Position numbers and translations under genes: made by a program. DNA of 64,000 nucleotides from Sphingomonas kyeonggiensis (GTDB lineage: Bacteria > Pseudomonadota > Alphaproteobacteria > Sphingomonadales > Sphingomonadaceae): positions 1,240,001 through 1,304,000 of the forward strand of contig NZ_JAUSTJ010000002.1 of NCBI RefSeq assembly GCF_030812785.1, in the 5' to 3' direction. The notes under the pieces are model-generated. The model did no database searches. It worked only from the letters and a program-made list of their open reading frames with translations, and was not told the origin of the DNA. Below are positions 8,766 through 17,846 of this stretch, in pieces (position 1 is the first letter of the stretch; every line of letters begins with the position of its first letter).

Positions 8766-9743
8766 ATGGTTAAAGCAAACAAGCGCATTGCGTTGATGTT
8801 CGCATCTTTTTTGGGCTGCGGCCTGCTCTATGCTGCACCTGCACAGGCGCAGGCGACGAGGACTTGGGTTTCGGGTGTCGGTGACGACGCCAATCCTTGC
8901 AGCCGGACGGCGCCGTGCAAGACCTTCGCGGGGGCGATTTCCAAGACGGCTGCGGGCGGCGAGATCAACTGCCTCGACCCGGCCGGCTACGGCGCGGTGA
9001 CGATCACCAAGGCGATCACGCTCGCCTGTCAGTTCACCGAAGGCGGCGTGCTGGCCGGAGCCAGCGCCGGCATCATCGTCAACGCCGGGGCGACCGACGT
9101 GGTGGTGCTGCGCGGCCTCGACATCTATGGCGTCAGCGGGGCGACCTATGGCGTGCGCTTCCTTGCCGGCGGTGCGCTGCACATCGAGGAATCGCAGATC
9201 CGCCGCTTCAACGGCACCAACGGCCAGGGCGTGTACTTCCAGCCGAGCGGCGATGCGGCGCTCTACATCTCGAACACCGTGATCACCGACAACGGCACCG
9301 GCGGCACCGGCGGCGGCGTGCTGGTCCAGCCGACCGGCACGGGCAGCGCCCGCGTCGCGCTGAACGCCGTGCGGCTCGACAACAACTCGGGCGCGGGCTT
9401 CCGCATCGACACCGGCGGCAACACCACGACCGCGGGCAATGTCGTCTCGATCGAGAACAGCCAGCTGACCCGCAGCACCTGGGGCCTGCTGGTCAACACC
9501 CCGGCCGGCGCGGCGAGCGCCACCGTGATGGTCCACGGCTCGGTCCTCGCCTACAACACCAGCCGCGGCATCCTCGCCGGCGGCGCGACGGCGCTGGTCC
9601 GCGTCGGCGACACCACGATCACCGGCAACCAGGCCGGCCTGGAGAGCGGCACGGGTGCGGCGATCCGCAGCTATGGCGACAACCGCCTCGACGGCAATGG
9701 CAGCGACGGTGCCTTCGCGGCGCCGGTGCTCCCGAAGAAGTAA
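8766..9743 (+). CDS. Exported right-handed beta-helix repeat protein
   Basis: A 325-residue protein with a signal peptide cleaved near APAQAQA. It is followed by WVSGVGDDANPCSRTAPCKTF, a common opening of secreted beta-helix proteins, and many short rungs (NTVITDNGTGG, IENSQLTRS, DTTITGNQAG). Such solenoids are often carbohydrate-active or adhesive, but I see no catalytic signature. The start MVKANKR was chosen because the signal peptide begins there and GGGGAA precedes it; an in-frame ATG at 8694 adds 24 unhelpful residues. A strong terminator follows. Confidence 0.75.
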   Translation: MVKANKRIALMFASFLGCGLLYAAPAQAQATRTWVSGVGDDANPCSRTAPCKTFAGAISKTAAGGEINCLDPAGYGAVTITKAITLACQFTEGGVLAGASAGIIVNAGATDVVVLRGLDIYGVSGATYGVRFLAGGALHIEESQIRRFNGTNGQGVYFQPSGDAALYISNTVITDNGTGGTGGGVLVQPTGTGSARVALNAVRLDNNSGAGFRIDTGGNTTTAGNVVSIENSQLTRSTWGLLVNTPAGAASATVMVHGSVLAYNTSRGILAGGATALVRVGDTTITGNQAGLESGTGAAIRSYGDNRLDGNGSDGAFAAPVLPKK

Positions 9744-9752
9744 GCGTGCATC

Positions 9753-9787
9753 GGGCGCGGCCGGTTAGATATCGGCCGCGCCCTTTT
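9753..9787 (+). terminator. Rho-independent terminator
   Basis: Perfect 11-bp stem GGGCGCGGCCG / CGGCCGCGCCC with a 9-nt loop, followed by TTTT, 9 bp after the beta-helix stop codon. The best classical terminator in the window. Confidence 0.88.
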
Positions 9788-9836
9788 CCCGGCCAGCGGG
9801 GATGACGGCGCGACAAGATGGCGCTAAGCGCGCGCC

Positions 9837-10931
9837 ATGAGCGACCAGAAGAACTATACCTATGCCCAGGCGGGTGTCTCGATCGCGGCCGGCAACGCGC
9901 TGGTCCGGGCGATCGGCCCGCTCGCCAAGTCCACGCGCCGCGCCGGTGCCGATGCCGATCTCGGCGGGTTCGGCGGCGTGTTCGACCTGAAGGCGGCCGG
10001 ATTCACCGATCCGCTGCTCGTCGCGGCGAATGACGGCGTGGGCACCAAGCTCAAGCTCGCGATCGATTACAATGCGCATGACGGCGTCGGCGTCGACCTG
10101 GTCGCGATGTGCGCCAACGACCTGATCGTCCAGGGCGCCGAGCCGCTCTTCTTCCTCGACTATTATGCCAGCGGCAAGCTGGTGCCCGAGACGGCCGAGC
10201 GGGTGATCGCCAGCATCGCGGAGGGCTGCCGCCAGGCCGGCTGCGCGCTGATCGGCGGCGAGACCGCCGAGATGCCGGGCATGTATGCCGAGAATGATTA
10301 CGACCTGGCCGGCTTCTGCGTAGGCGCGGTCGAGCGCGACCAACTGCTCGACGGCAGCAAGATCCGTCCGGGCGACGTGCTGCTCGGCCTGGGCTCGACC
10401 GGTGTGCACTCGAACGGCTTCTCGCTGGTCCGCCGCCTTGCCGCCGACAAGGGCTGGAAGATGGACCGCCCTGCCCTGTTCGACCAGGACGTGATCCTGC
10501 TCGACGCGCTGATGGCGCCGACCCGCATCTATGTGCAAAGCCTGCTTCCGCAACTTCGCAAGGGCGTGATCCGCGGGCTGGCGCATATCACCGGCGGCGG
10601 GCTGCTCGAGAATGTCCCGCGCGTGCTGCCCGAGGGGTGCCATGCGAAGATCGACGCCGGTAGCTGGCCGCTGCCGCGGCTGATGGCGTTCCTGCAGGCG
10701 CAGGGGAATATCGAGCCCGAGGAAATGGCGCGCACCTTCAACTGCGGCATCGGCATGGTCGCGGTGGTATCGCCGGATGTGGCGGATGCGGTGAAGGATG
10801 AGCTCTACGCTGCCGGTGAAGAGGTGTTCGTGATCGGCGAGGTCGTCGCGGGCGAGCGCGGCTGCACTGTGTTCGGCAGCGGCGAGACCTGGAGCGCGCG
10901 TGGCGATTGGAGCGCGACGCATAATGGGTAG
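9837..10931 (+). CDS. purM: Phosphoribosylformylglycinamidine cyclo-ligase (AIR synthetase)
   Basis: Converts FGAM plus ATP to AIR, the fifth step of purine synthesis. The product is 364 residues. Visible are [16 protein letters not shown], the ATP-binding GGFGGVFDL and [22 protein letters not shown] and [16 protein letters not shown], all diagnostic of PurM. It is followed by purN after a short REPIN-like element, so the two genes are probably cotranscribed through the hairpins. Confidence 0.97.
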   Translation: MSDQKNYTYAQAGVSIAAGNALVRAIGPLAKSTRRAGADADLGGFGGVFDLKAAGFTDPLLVAANDGVGTKLKLAIDYNAHDGVGVDLVAMCANDLIVQGAEPLFFLDYYASGKLVPETAERVIASIAEGCRQAGCALIGGETAEMPGMYAENDYDLAGFCVGAVERDQLLDGSKIRPGDVLLGLGSTGVHSNGFSLVRRLAADKGWKMDRPALFDQDVILLDALMAPTRIYVQSLLPQLRKGVIRGLAHITGGGLLENVPRVLPEGCHAKIDAGSWPLPRLMAFLQAQGNIEPEEMARTFNCGIGMVAVVSPDVADAVKDELYAAGEEVFVIGEVVAGERGCTVFGSGETWSARGDWSATHNG

Positions 10932-10936
10932 GGCAT

Positions 10937-11015
10937 GTGCTCCTGCGCAAGCAGGAGCCCAGGGCCACGAGCGTTGTCACCTGCGACTCCTGGGCTCCTG
11001 CTTACGCAGGAGCAC
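10937..11015. repeat. REPIN-like element between purM and purN
   Basis: GTGCTCCTGCGCAAGCAGGAGCCCAGG and CCTGGGCTCCTGCTTACGCAGGAGCAC are inverted arms about 25 bp apart. The arm ends (a GCCCAGG inner flank) echo the other elements while the stem bases differ. An in-frame plus-strand extension of purN through this element is an artefact of the repeat. Confidence 0.8.
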
Positions 11016-11024
11016 TTCGCTGTG

Positions 11025-11591
11025 ATGCGGCGAAAGCTGGGGATTTTGATCTCGGGCCGAGGCTCGAACATGGCCGCGCTCGTCGAAGCGGCAAAGTCGA
11101 CCGACTGCCCCTATGAGGTAGCGCTCGTCGCCAGCGACAAGCCTGAGGCCGAGGGGCTCGCCTGGGCGGCGGCGCAGGGCGTCGCTACCTTCGCGCAGAG
11201 CCCCAGGGGCATGCCCAAGGCGGAGTACGAAGCGAAGATCGACGCGGCACTGCGCGAGGCCGGTGTCGAGGCGATCGCGCTGGCGGGTTACATGCGCCTG
11301 CTCAGCGACGAGTTCGTCGCGCGCTGGCGGGGCAGGATCGTCAACGTCCACCCCTCGCTGCTGCCCAAGTACAAGGGCCTCGACACGCACCAGCGCGCGA
11401 TCGACGCGGGCGACAGCCATGGCGGCGTCTCGGTGCATATCGTCACCGAGGAGTTGGACGGCGGCGAGGTGCTCGGCCAGGCCGAAGTGGCGATCCTGCC
11501 CGGCGACACGGCGGAAAGCCTTGCGCAGCGCGTGCTGAAGGAGGAACATCGGCTCTACCCAAGGGTAGTCGCCGAGTTCCTATGCCGCTGA
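11025..11591 (+). CDS. purN: Phosphoribosylglycinamide formyltransferase
   Basis: Transfers formyl from 10-formyl-THF to GAR. The product is 188 residues. The catalytic set is visible: Asn107 and His109 in NVHPSLLPKYKG, and Asp145 in TEELDGGEV. GRGSNM binds the phosphate near residue 11. The start MRRKLGILISGRGSN fits the family. An upstream in-frame extension is made of repeat sequence. The 3' end overlaps the next gene by 10 bp. Confidence 0.96.
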   Translation: MRRKLGILISGRGSNMAALVEAAKSTDCPYEVALVASDKPEAEGLAWAAAQGVATFAQSPRGMPKAEYEAKIDAALREAGVEAIALAGYMRLLSDEFVARWRGRIVNVHPSLLPKYKGLDTHQRAIDAGDSHGGVSVHIVTEELDGGEVLGQAEVAILPGDTAESLAQRVLKEEHRLYPRVVAEFLCR

Positions 11592-11959
11592 ACCCAGACC
11601 AAGACGCCGCGCTCGCCCAGGTCCGCGCCATCGCGCTGGAGCTTCCCGAGGCGGAGGAACGGCCGAGCCACGGCCAGCCGACCTTCTTCGTCGCCGGCAA
11701 GCAGTTCGCCCAGTTCCGCCACGACCATCATGGCGATGGGCGCACGATCGTCGCGGTGAAGACCGCCGATGACGAGGAAGGGCCGAACCTGATCGGCATC
11801 GCGCCCGAGACCTATTCCAAGGTCGCCTATTTCGGGGTCGGCTGGGTCGGCATCGCGCTGGCCGGGCCGGACGTGGACTGGGATTTCGTCGGCGACCGTA
11901 TTGCGCGGAGCTGGGAACTGGCCGCGCCCCGCCGCCTGCTGGAGGCCGGCGGGCGCTGA
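11582..11959 (+). CDS. MmcQ/YjbR family protein
   Basis: A 125-residue protein of the MmcQ/YjbR (CyaY-like fold) DNA-binding group. Features: ALELPEAEERPSHGQPTFFVAGKQFAQF, a central KTADDEEGPNLIG, and a C-terminal helix (WDFVGDRIARSWELAAPRRLL). It overlaps purN by 10 bp, so it is likely translated from the purMN message. The family is implicated in nucleic-acid binding, but the cellular role is unknown. Confidence 0.8.
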   Translation: MPLNPDQDAALAQVRAIALELPEAEERPSHGQPTFFVAGKQFAQFRHDHHGDGRTIVAVKTADDEEGPNLIGIAPETYSKVAYFGVGWVGIALAGPDVDWDFVGDRIARSWELAAPRRLLEAGGR

Positions 11960-12054
11960 AATCTCGCGGAAATCTTGGATATTTTCGCGTTCGTCCGAGT
12001 TGGTCCCCCATTCCTCGCTCCCGCATGGGTCTCAGCGAATTTTGGGAGAACAAC

Positions 12055-12255
12055 ATGGGACAGAAGATCTCGCCCTCCGAACCGGAAGAGGAAGCCGGGG
12101 TGGCAACCGCCGAACAGGGCGTGGTGCTGCTCGACGGGCCCAATGGCGTCGCCATCGCGATGACGCCCCAGGCCGCGGAGGAGACCGGCCGCCGGCTGGT
12201 CGCCGCCGCGCAGGAGGCCGCCAGCCAGGGCAATGCCGAGGCGCATCCGAGCTGA
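12055..12255 (+). CDS. Small hypothetical protein
   Basis: A 66-residue acidic protein (MGQKISPSEPEEEAG...). It has a central LLDGPNGVAIAMTPQAAEETGRRLVAAAQEAA helix-like region resembling short conserved sphingomonad proteins of unknown function. The start was moved to the second ATG because GGGAG lies 8 bp upstream of it. No signal or membrane segment. No function can be assigned. Confidence 0.6.
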   Translation: MGQKISPSEPEEEAGVATAEQGVVLLDGPNGVAIAMTPQAAEETGRRLVAAAQEAASQGNAEAHPS

Positions 12256-12298
12256 GACCCTTGCCTATGCCCGCCAGCCCCCGCGATAAGGGGCGCCG

Positions 12299-12994
12299 AT
12301 GATCAAGGTCGCCAGCTACAACATGCGCAAGTCGATCGGCACCGACCGGCGCCGGAGGCCCGAGCGCACGCTGCAGGTGCTCTGCGAGATCGGCGCCGAC
12401 ATCGTCGCGCTCCAGGAAGCCGATCGCCGCTTCGGCGAGCGCTCGGCGGTGCTGACCCAGCACCTGCTCGCCGAGCATAGCGACTACAAGCCGGTGCCCT
12501 TCGGCACCAAGGCGCGCTCGATGGGCTGGCACGGCAATGCGCTGCTGGTGCGCAAGGATGCGACGGTGCTCGACTGCGAAGCGATCCATCTGCCGGCGCT
12601 GGAGCCGCGCGGCGCGGTGATGGCCGATGTGCGGCTTGCGAATGGCACGGTGGTGCGCGTGGTGGGCATGCATCTCGACCTGTCCGGCCTTTGGCGACGG
12701 CGCCAGGCGCATGCGATCATCACGCACCTGCAGGTCAGCACGCACCAATATCCGACGATCCTGATGGGCGACCTCAACGAGTGGAGCGCCCAGTCGGGCT
12801 GCCTGCGCGATTTCGCCAGCCACTATGCCTTTGCCGCCACCGGCAAGAGCTTCCATGCCCGGCGCCCGATGGCGCGGCTCGACCGGATCATGGCGAGCCG
12901 AGAATTGACCATCACCGATGCCGGGGTGCATGACAGCCTCCAGGCGCGCACCGCGTCCGACCACCTGCCCATCTGGGCCACTATAATGGTTTAA
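12299..12994 (+). CDS. Endonuclease/exonuclease/phosphatase family protein
   Basis: A 231-residue EEP-fold metal-dependent hydrolase. Motifs: VASYNMRKSIG (metal-binding Asn), LQEADRRFG (catalytic Glu), MHLDLSG, LMGDLNEWSA (Asp and Asn) and ASDHLPIWATI (terminal Asp-His). There is no signal peptide, so it should act in the cytoplasm. The substrate may be DNA, phospholipid headgroup or sugar phosphate; sequence alone does not decide. The stop overlaps the patatin-like ATG by 1 bp, so the two are coupled and may act on related lipid substrates. Confidence 0.85.
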   Translation: MIKVASYNMRKSIGTDRRRRPERTLQVLCEIGADIVALQEADRRFGERSAVLTQHLLAEHSDYKPVPFGTKARSMGWHGNALLVRKDATVLDCEAIHLPALEPRGAVMADVRLANGTVVRVVGMHLDLSGLWRRRQAHAIITHLQVSTHQYPTILMGDLNEWSAQSGCLRDFASHYAFAATGKSFHARRPMARLDRIMASRELTITDAGVHDSLQARTASDHLPIWATIMV

Positions 12995-15336
12995 TGGCCG
13001 AAACTCGCGACAAGGAACTCCGGCTCGCACTGGTCTGCTACGGCGGCATCAGCCTGGCCGTGTACATGCACGGCATCACCAAGGAGATCTGGCGCCTCGC
13101 CCGGGCAAGCTGTGCCGAGCGCGACGGCAGCGACGGGCGGCCCGACGTCTATCGCGAGCTGATCGAGGAGATCCGCGAGACCTCGGGCGTCAACCTGCGC
13201 GTGCTGGTCGACATCCTCGCCGGCGCCAGCGCGGGCGGGATCAACACGGTGTTCCTCGCCCAGGCCATCGCCACCGGCCAGTCGCTCGACCCGCTGACCG
13301 ACCTGTGGATGGACAATGCCGATGTCGAGGCGCTGCTCGAGCCGCGCCAGCGCCCGTCGCACCGCTTCGCCAAGCTGTGGGCGGTGCCGATCGCCTGGCT
13401 GGTCGCCAACCGCTCCAAGACGGTGGACGAGACAGTGGAAATCGGCGCGCGCGAGGAAGTGCGCACCAAGCTCGAGCATTTCGTCCGCTCGCGCTGGTTC
13501 GAGCCGCCCTTCGGCGGCAAGCGGCTGGCCAATACGATCCTCGACGCCTTTGCCGCCATGGCCAAGGGGCCGAAGGAGAAAAGGCTGCTGCCCGACGGCC
13601 AGCCGCTCGACCTGTTCGTCACCGTCACCGATTTCCGCGGCCATCCCGAGGCGTTGCGGCTCAATTCCCCGGCTAGCGTGATGGAGAATGAGCACCGGCT
13701 GGTCTTCTCCTTCACCGATCGCGGCTATCCGGAAGAGAAGTTCGCCGACGCCGCCAGCCTGACCTTCGCCGCGCGCGCCACGTCGAGCTTCCCGGGCGCC
13801 TTCCCGCCGATGACGGTGGGCGAGATGGACGAGCTGATGGCGGAGCGGAAACAGGCCTGGCCGCAGCGCGATGCCTTTCTGGAACGCGTGCTGCCGCACC
13901 AATGGGCGGACAACAAGGCGGCCAAGGCGGTGCTGATCGACGGCTCGGTACTGGCCAACGCGCCCTTCCGCCCGGCGATGGAAGCTCTGAAGGAGCGCCC
14001 TGCCCGCCGCCAGGTCGACCGGCGCTTCGTCTTCGTCGATCCCTTCCCCAATTTCCGCTTCGACTTCTACGGTGGCGACGACGGCACGCCGGGCTTCTTC
14101 GCGACGATCATCGGCGCGCTTTCCGAGCTGCCGCGCGAGCAGCCGATCCGCGACAATCTGGACGAGATCGCGCGGCGCTCGCACCGGATCGAACGGATGC
14201 TGGGCATCCTCACCGAGATCCGCGCCGACGTGGAGACCCAGGTCGAGGCGCTGTTCGGCTATACGCTGTGGCTCGATTATCCGAACCCCAAGCGGCTCGC
14301 CGCCTGGCGCAAGCGGGCGCAGATCACCGCCGCGGCCAAGGCGGGCTATGGCCATACCGCGTACGGCCTGCTCAAGGTCGAGGGTGCGATCGATCGCACC
14401 GCGCGGCTGCTCTACAATGTCGGCGAGCGGCATGGGCCCGAGCGGCTGCACGAGATCCGCGAGGCACTGGCCGCGGCGGTCCAGTCGCGCGGCGCGGACC
14501 AGTTCGGCGCGATGCACTCCAACGGCGCCTCGCCCGAGACGCTGGAGTTCCTGCGCACGCACGACCTGGGCTTCCGTATCCGCCGCCTGCGGCTGCTTGC
14601 CCGCCGACTGACCGAGATCGACCTGCCGACCAGCCATGGCGCGCTCCGCCCGATGCGCGAGGCGATCTACGACTCGCTCGCCGCTTATCTCGAGCTCAAG
14701 CGGGCGGACACCTATGCCGACCTGCGCGACGAGATAAGGATGATGACCGATGACGCCGGGCCGCTGCTCGACCGGCTGGCGGACCGCATGCAGCTCAAGA
14801 AGCTCGACGGCGAGACCGATGCGCGGCTGGCGGAAGGGCTCAGCAGCTTGTCGAAGGAGCTGCGGCGGCCAATGCTGCTCGCGCATCTCGGCTTCCCCTT
14901 CTACGACATCGCCACGCTGCCGCTGCTCCAGGGCGAAGGCGTCGACGAGTTCGACCCGATCCGCGTCGACCGCATCGCGCCGGACGATGCCACCGCGATC
15001 CGCACCGGCGGGGCCGAGGCGACGCTGAAGGGCATCCAGTTCAACAGCTTCGGCGCGTTCTTCAGCCGGGCGTATCGCGAGAACGACTATCTCTGGGGCC
15101 GGTTGCACGGCGCGGACCGGCTGATCGACATCGTGCTGTCGACGCTCGACCCCGCCGCGCGGCTCTCGGACGAGCGGGCGGCGGCGATCAAGCGGCGGGC
15201 GTTCCACGCGATCCTCGACGAGGAGGAGCAGCGGCTGACCAAGATCCCCGGGCTGTTCGCGGAGCTTAGGGCGGAGATCGACAATCCCTCTCCCTCTGGG
15301 AGAGGGAGGGAGCCGACGCAGTCGGCGGAAGGGTGA
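12994..15336 (+). CDS. Large patatin-like (DUF3376-type) protein
   Basis: A 780-residue protein with an N-terminal patatin-like acyl-hydrolase domain: VCYGGISLAVYMHGITKEI (oxyanion-type glycine turn) and ILAGASAGGINTVFLA with the GASAG nucleophile Ser near residue 77. A DG dyad may be at VLIDGSVLANAPF. The long helical C-terminal region matches patatin-related proteins of this size. The last roughly 18 residues (from NPSPSGRGREP on) are encoded by the left arm of a REPIN-like element, so the natural C terminus was probably altered by insertion. It overlaps the EEP gene by 1 bp. Confidence 0.85.
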   Translation: MAETRDKELRLALVCYGGISLAVYMHGITKEIWRLARASCAERDGSDGRPDVYRELIEEIRETSGVNLRVLVDILAGASAGGINTVFLAQAIATGQSLDPLTDLWMDNADVEALLEPRQRPSHRFAKLWAVPIAWLVANRSKTVDETVEIGAREEVRTKLEHFVRSRWFEPPFGGKRLANTILDAFAAMAKGPKEKRLLPDGQPLDLFVTVTDFRGHPEALRLNSPASVMENEHRLVFSFTDRGYPEEKFADAASLTFAARATSSFPGAFPPMTVGEMDELMAERKQAWPQRDAFLERVLPHQWADNKAAKAVLIDGSVLANAPFRPAMEALKERPARRQVDRRFVFVDPFPNFRFDFYGGDDGTPGFFATIIGALSELPREQPIRDNLDEIARRSHRIERMLGILTEIRADVETQVEALFGYTLWLDYPNPKRLAAWRKRAQITAAAKAGYGHTAYGLLKVEGAIDRTARLLYNVGERHGPERLHEIREALAAAVQSRGADQFGAMHSNGASPETLEFLRTHDLGFRIRRLRLLARRLTEIDLPTSHGALRPMREAIYDSLAAYLELKRADTYADLRDEIRMMTDDAGPLLDRLADRMQLKKLDGETDARLAEGLSSLSKELRRPMLLAHLGFPFYDIATLPLLQGEGVDEFDPIRVDRIAPDDATAIRTGGAEATLKGIQFNSFGAFFSRAYRENDYLWGRLHGADRLIDIVLSTLDPAARLSDERAAAIKRRAFHAILDEEEQRLTKIPGLFAELRAEIDNPSPSGRGREPTQSAEG

Positions 15337-15415
15337 GGGTCGAGCGGTAGAACTACCCTCACCCTTCCCACCGCTTTCGGCGGCGGGCCCCTTCCCTCTC
15401 CCAATGGGAGAGGGA
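15286..15415. repeat. REPIN-like element, CCCTCTCCC family, overlapping a gene end
   Basis: CCCTCTCCCTCTGGGAGAGGGA and CCCTCTCCCAATGGGAGAGGGA flank an inner inverted region (GGTGAGGGT...ACCCTCACC; GCCGACGC...GGCGGC). The left 50 bp encode the C terminus of the patatin-like protein. Nested stems could fold the whole 130 bp into one structure. Confidence 0.8.
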
Positions 15416-15476
15416 GTTTGCGCAAAACCCCTCCCCGCCCTAAAGTCCGCGCGGGTTCACGCAGGAAGGGAGACGC

Positions 15477-15827
15477 ATGCGGTTTCTGAAGGTGCTGTTC
15501 TGGCTGTTGCTGGGCGGCCTGGTCGCTGGCTTTGTGATCTATAACGGCGACGAGCGCGTGAACGTGCACCTGTGGAGCGGCCTGATCGCCGATTTCAGCC
15601 TGCCGCTGCTGCTGATCCTCGTCTTCCTCGCCGGGCTGCTGCCCGTCCTCCTCGCCTATCACGCGCTGCGCTGGCGGATGCGCCAGCGGATCACCGGGCT
15701 GGAGCGTGCGCTGAATGACATCCGCGCTATCCAGGCGATGCCGGAGCCGGTCGGCGCCGCGCCCGAGCCCGCGCCCGCCATCCCGGCCTCGCCCCAGGGC
15801 GGCCTGCCGCTGGGAGACGTGCAGTGA
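15477..15827 (+). CDS. LapA-like (DUF1049) membrane protein
   Basis: A 116-residue inner-membrane protein with two hydrophobic segments, about residues 4-22 (VLFWLLLGGLVAGFVIYN) and 42-62 (LPLLLILVFLAGLLPVLLAY). A basic amphipathic helix (RWRMRQRITGLERALNDI) and a Pro/Ala-rich tail follow. This is the LapA pattern (LPS assembly protein A in enterobacteria). It overlaps pyrF by 4 bp, an adjacency also seen for lapAB-pyrF in E. coli, although lapB is absent here. Confidence 0.8.
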   Translation: MRFLKVLFWLLLGGLVAGFVIYNGDERVNVHLWSGLIADFSLPLLLILVFLAGLLPVLLAYHALRWRMRQRITGLERALNDIRAIQAMPEPVGAAPEPAPAIPASPQGGLPLGDVQ

Positions 15828-16495
15828 GCCCGATCTATGTCGCGATCGACACGCCGGATCTGGAGCGTGCCAAGACGATTGCACAGCGCGTGAAGGCGCA
15901 TGTCGGGGGCATCAAGCTCGGCCTCGAATTCTTCATGGCGAACGGCCGCGCCGGCGTGCACGAGATGCATGACATCGGCCTGCCGATCTTCCTCGACCTC
16001 AAGTTCCACGACATCCCCAACACTGTCGCCAAGGCGATCCAGGCGCTCCGCCCGCTTGAGCCGGCGATCCTCACTGTCCACGCCGCCGGCGGCCGGGCGA
16101 TGCTCGAGGATGCCAAGGCGGCGGCGCCGACCGGCACCAAGGTGGTGGCGGTGACGATGCTCACTAGCCTCGACGACAGCGACCTGACCTCGATCGGCCT
16201 CAAGCCCGATCCGCACGAGCAGGTGATGCGGCTGACCGAACTGGCCAAGGCCTCGGGCGTCGATGGCATCGTCTGCTCGGGCAACGAAGTCGCGGCGGCC
16301 AAGAAGATCTGGCATGACGGCTTTTTCGTCATCCCCGGCGTGCGCCCGGCGAACGGCGTGATCGGCGACCAGAAGCGCGTGGTGACCCCGCGTGCCGCGC
16401 TCGATGCCGGCGCCTCGATCCTGGTGGTCGGCCGCCCGATCACCCAAGCCGCCGATCCCGACCTCGCCGCGCGCGAGATCGAGGCGACGCTCTGA
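15824..16495 (+). CDS. pyrF: Orotidine 5'-phosphate decarboxylase
   Basis: Makes UMP from OMP, the last step of pyrimidine synthesis. A 223-residue TIM barrel, starting at a GTG that overlaps the lapA-like stop. The catalytic Asp-Lys-Asp element is in DLKFHDIPNTV, and phosphate binding is at VTPRAALDAGASILVVGRP. Length and motifs match the bacterial group I enzyme. Confidence 0.97.
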   Translation: MSPIYVAIDTPDLERAKTIAQRVKAHVGGIKLGLEFFMANGRAGVHEMHDIGLPIFLDLKFHDIPNTVAKAIQALRPLEPAILTVHAAGGRAMLEDAKAAAPTGTKVVAVTMLTSLDDSDLTSIGLKPDPHEQVMRLTELAKASGVDGIVCSGNEVAAAKKIWHDGFFVIPGVRPANGVIGDQKRVVTPRAALDAGASILVVGRPITQAADPDLAAREIEATL

Positions 16496-16496
16496 G

Positions 16497-16973
16497 ATGG
16501 CCGTCGGCGCGGCCCTGCTGCTCGCGCTGCTGTTTCCCCAGACCCCGCTGCAGGTCGAGGATTATGCGATCCTGCCGCCGGACAAGGCGGCCGGGCTGCT
16601 GCATCAATGCTCCCGCAAGGCGCCCAAACCCGGCGAGGGCGGCTGGACTCCCGGCAAGGACGACATTGCCCGGCTGGAGGCGCGGATCCCCGGGATCGTG
16701 GCGCTGGCGACGGAACTGAGCGGCCCGGGCACCGGCGCGCGGGGTGGACTCAGGGATGCACCCAGGGGCTGGCTGCGCCAATATGTCGGGATCGTCCGTG
16801 GGGGAAAGCGCTTCATCTATGGCAATTTCCTGCCCAAGGCTTCGGGTGACTGGGGCGCATGGCGAACCGAGCCGATGATCGTCTGCGATGGCGGTCCGGT
16901 CTTTTTCGGGGTGGAATATGATGTCGAGGCGGATCGCATCACCGAACTCGCCTTCAACGGCAGCATCGCCTGA
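16497..16973 (+). CDS. Exported hypothetical protein
   Basis: A 158-residue protein with a short N-terminal signal-like segment (MAVGAALLLALLFPQ). The mature region contains YVGIVRGGKRFIYGNFLP and a C-terminal VFFGVEYDVEADRI. The start lies 1 bp after the pyrF stop, so it is in the same operon. No family is recognised. The next gene is also an exported protein of unrecognised role. Confidence 0.6.
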   Translation: MAVGAALLLALLFPQTPLQVEDYAILPPDKAAGLLHQCSRKAPKPGEGGWTPGKDDIARLEARIPGIVALATELSGPGTGARGGLRDAPRGWLRQYVGIVRGGKRFIYGNFLPKASGDWGAWRTEPMIVCDGGPVFFGVEYDVEADRITELAFNGSIA

Positions 16974-17018
16974 GCGGCGCGTGCGGGAGTGAAGCCAAGC
17001 GCATAGACATGGGAGGCA

Positions 17019-17717
17019 GTGATGATGCGGATTGCGGCTTTCGGACTGTTCGCCTTTTTCCTCGCCCTGTTCGGCATTCAGGCCGAACCACCGGCCCCGC
17101 AACAGGCCAGTTTCGACTGCGCCAAGGCCAGCCATCCGCTCGAGAAGACGATCTGCGCCAGCCCGAAGCTGCGCGCGCTCGATGGCGAGGTGGCGGCGCT
17201 TTACAAGGCGAAGCTCGCCCTCCTGTTCGACAAGGCCGGTTTCCGCGGCCAGCAGCGCGACTGGCAGCAGATCCTGCGCAGCCGATGCGCGAAGAAATGC
17301 GATCCCGCCGCGGTGGAGGCGGACTATACCGTCCAGCGCAATGCGCTGCGCGGCTTCGACGAGGAACTGTGGGAGGCGAGCTACAAGACCGCCGATGTCG
17401 AGCAACTCGCCATCACCCATATCGATGCGAAGCAGTTCGACTTCACGCTGAACCGCGATCTTGAGGGCGAGACCCTGTGCAAGCTGCCCGCCAGCGATGG
17501 CGAGGCGGGCGCGGTCGCCCGCTTCACCACGCCGGACAAGGCGAGCTGGAGCGCCGGGGCTTGCCGGATCGACTTCACGCTGGAGCGCGACGGGACCGGC
17601 CATGTCACCGGGATCGGCGCGGTCGCATCGGCGGGGTGCAAGCGCTACTGCAAGGCGAACCATGTGCTGAGCGACAATTTCACCCCGGCGAACAACTGGG
17701 TGGCGAGTAACCAGTAG
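17019..17717 (+). CDS. Exported LprI/DUF1311-like protein
   Basis: A 232-residue exported protein. Signal peptide MMMRIAAFGLFAFFLALFG, then FDCAKASHPLEKTICASPKLRALDGEVAALYK, the pattern of lysozyme-inhibitor LprI N-terminal (DUF1311) domains with its paired cysteines. Further cysteines (RCAKKCD, CKRYCK) suggest disulfide bonds in the periplasm. GGGAGG precedes the ATG. Lysozyme inhibition is only a family-level guess. Confidence 0.65.
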   Translation: MMMRIAAFGLFAFFLALFGIQAEPPAPQQASFDCAKASHPLEKTICASPKLRALDGEVAALYKAKLALLFDKAGFRGQQRDWQQILRSRCAKKCDPAAVEADYTVQRNALRGFDEELWEASYKTADVEQLAITHIDAKQFDFTLNRDLEGETLCKLPASDGEAGAVARFTTPDKASWSAGACRIDFTLERDGTGHVTGIGAVASAGCKRYCKANHVLSDNFTPANNWVASNQ

Positions 17718-17735
17718 GACTCGCCTCCCTTCTTT

Positions 17736-17818
17736 CGTCATCCCCGCTCAGGCGGGGATCCAGGGTAACAGAGCGATATCCTTCTTGGCTCTGGATCCCC
17801 GCCTTCGCGGGGATGACG
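17736..17818. repeat. REPIN-like element, CGTCATCCCCGC family
   Basis: CGTCATCCCCGCTCAGGCGGGGATCCAG and CTGGATCCCCGCCTTCGCGGGGATGACG, near-perfect inverted arms around a 27-bp centre. It lies between two convergent genes and may serve as a bidirectional terminator. Confidence 0.85.
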
Positions 17819-17846
17819 GATTTGGTTCTATCGTTCAGCGAAGCAA

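Noticed and set aside
10935..11024. N-terminal extension of purN
   Set aside because: Encoded entirely by the REPIN-like element; purN homologues begin at the MRRKLGIL start.
12991..15207. 738-codon minus-strand frame opposite the patatin-like gene
   Set aside because: Shadow frame with low-complexity Arg/Ala/Gly/Leu composition and no domain; the plus strand has clear motifs.
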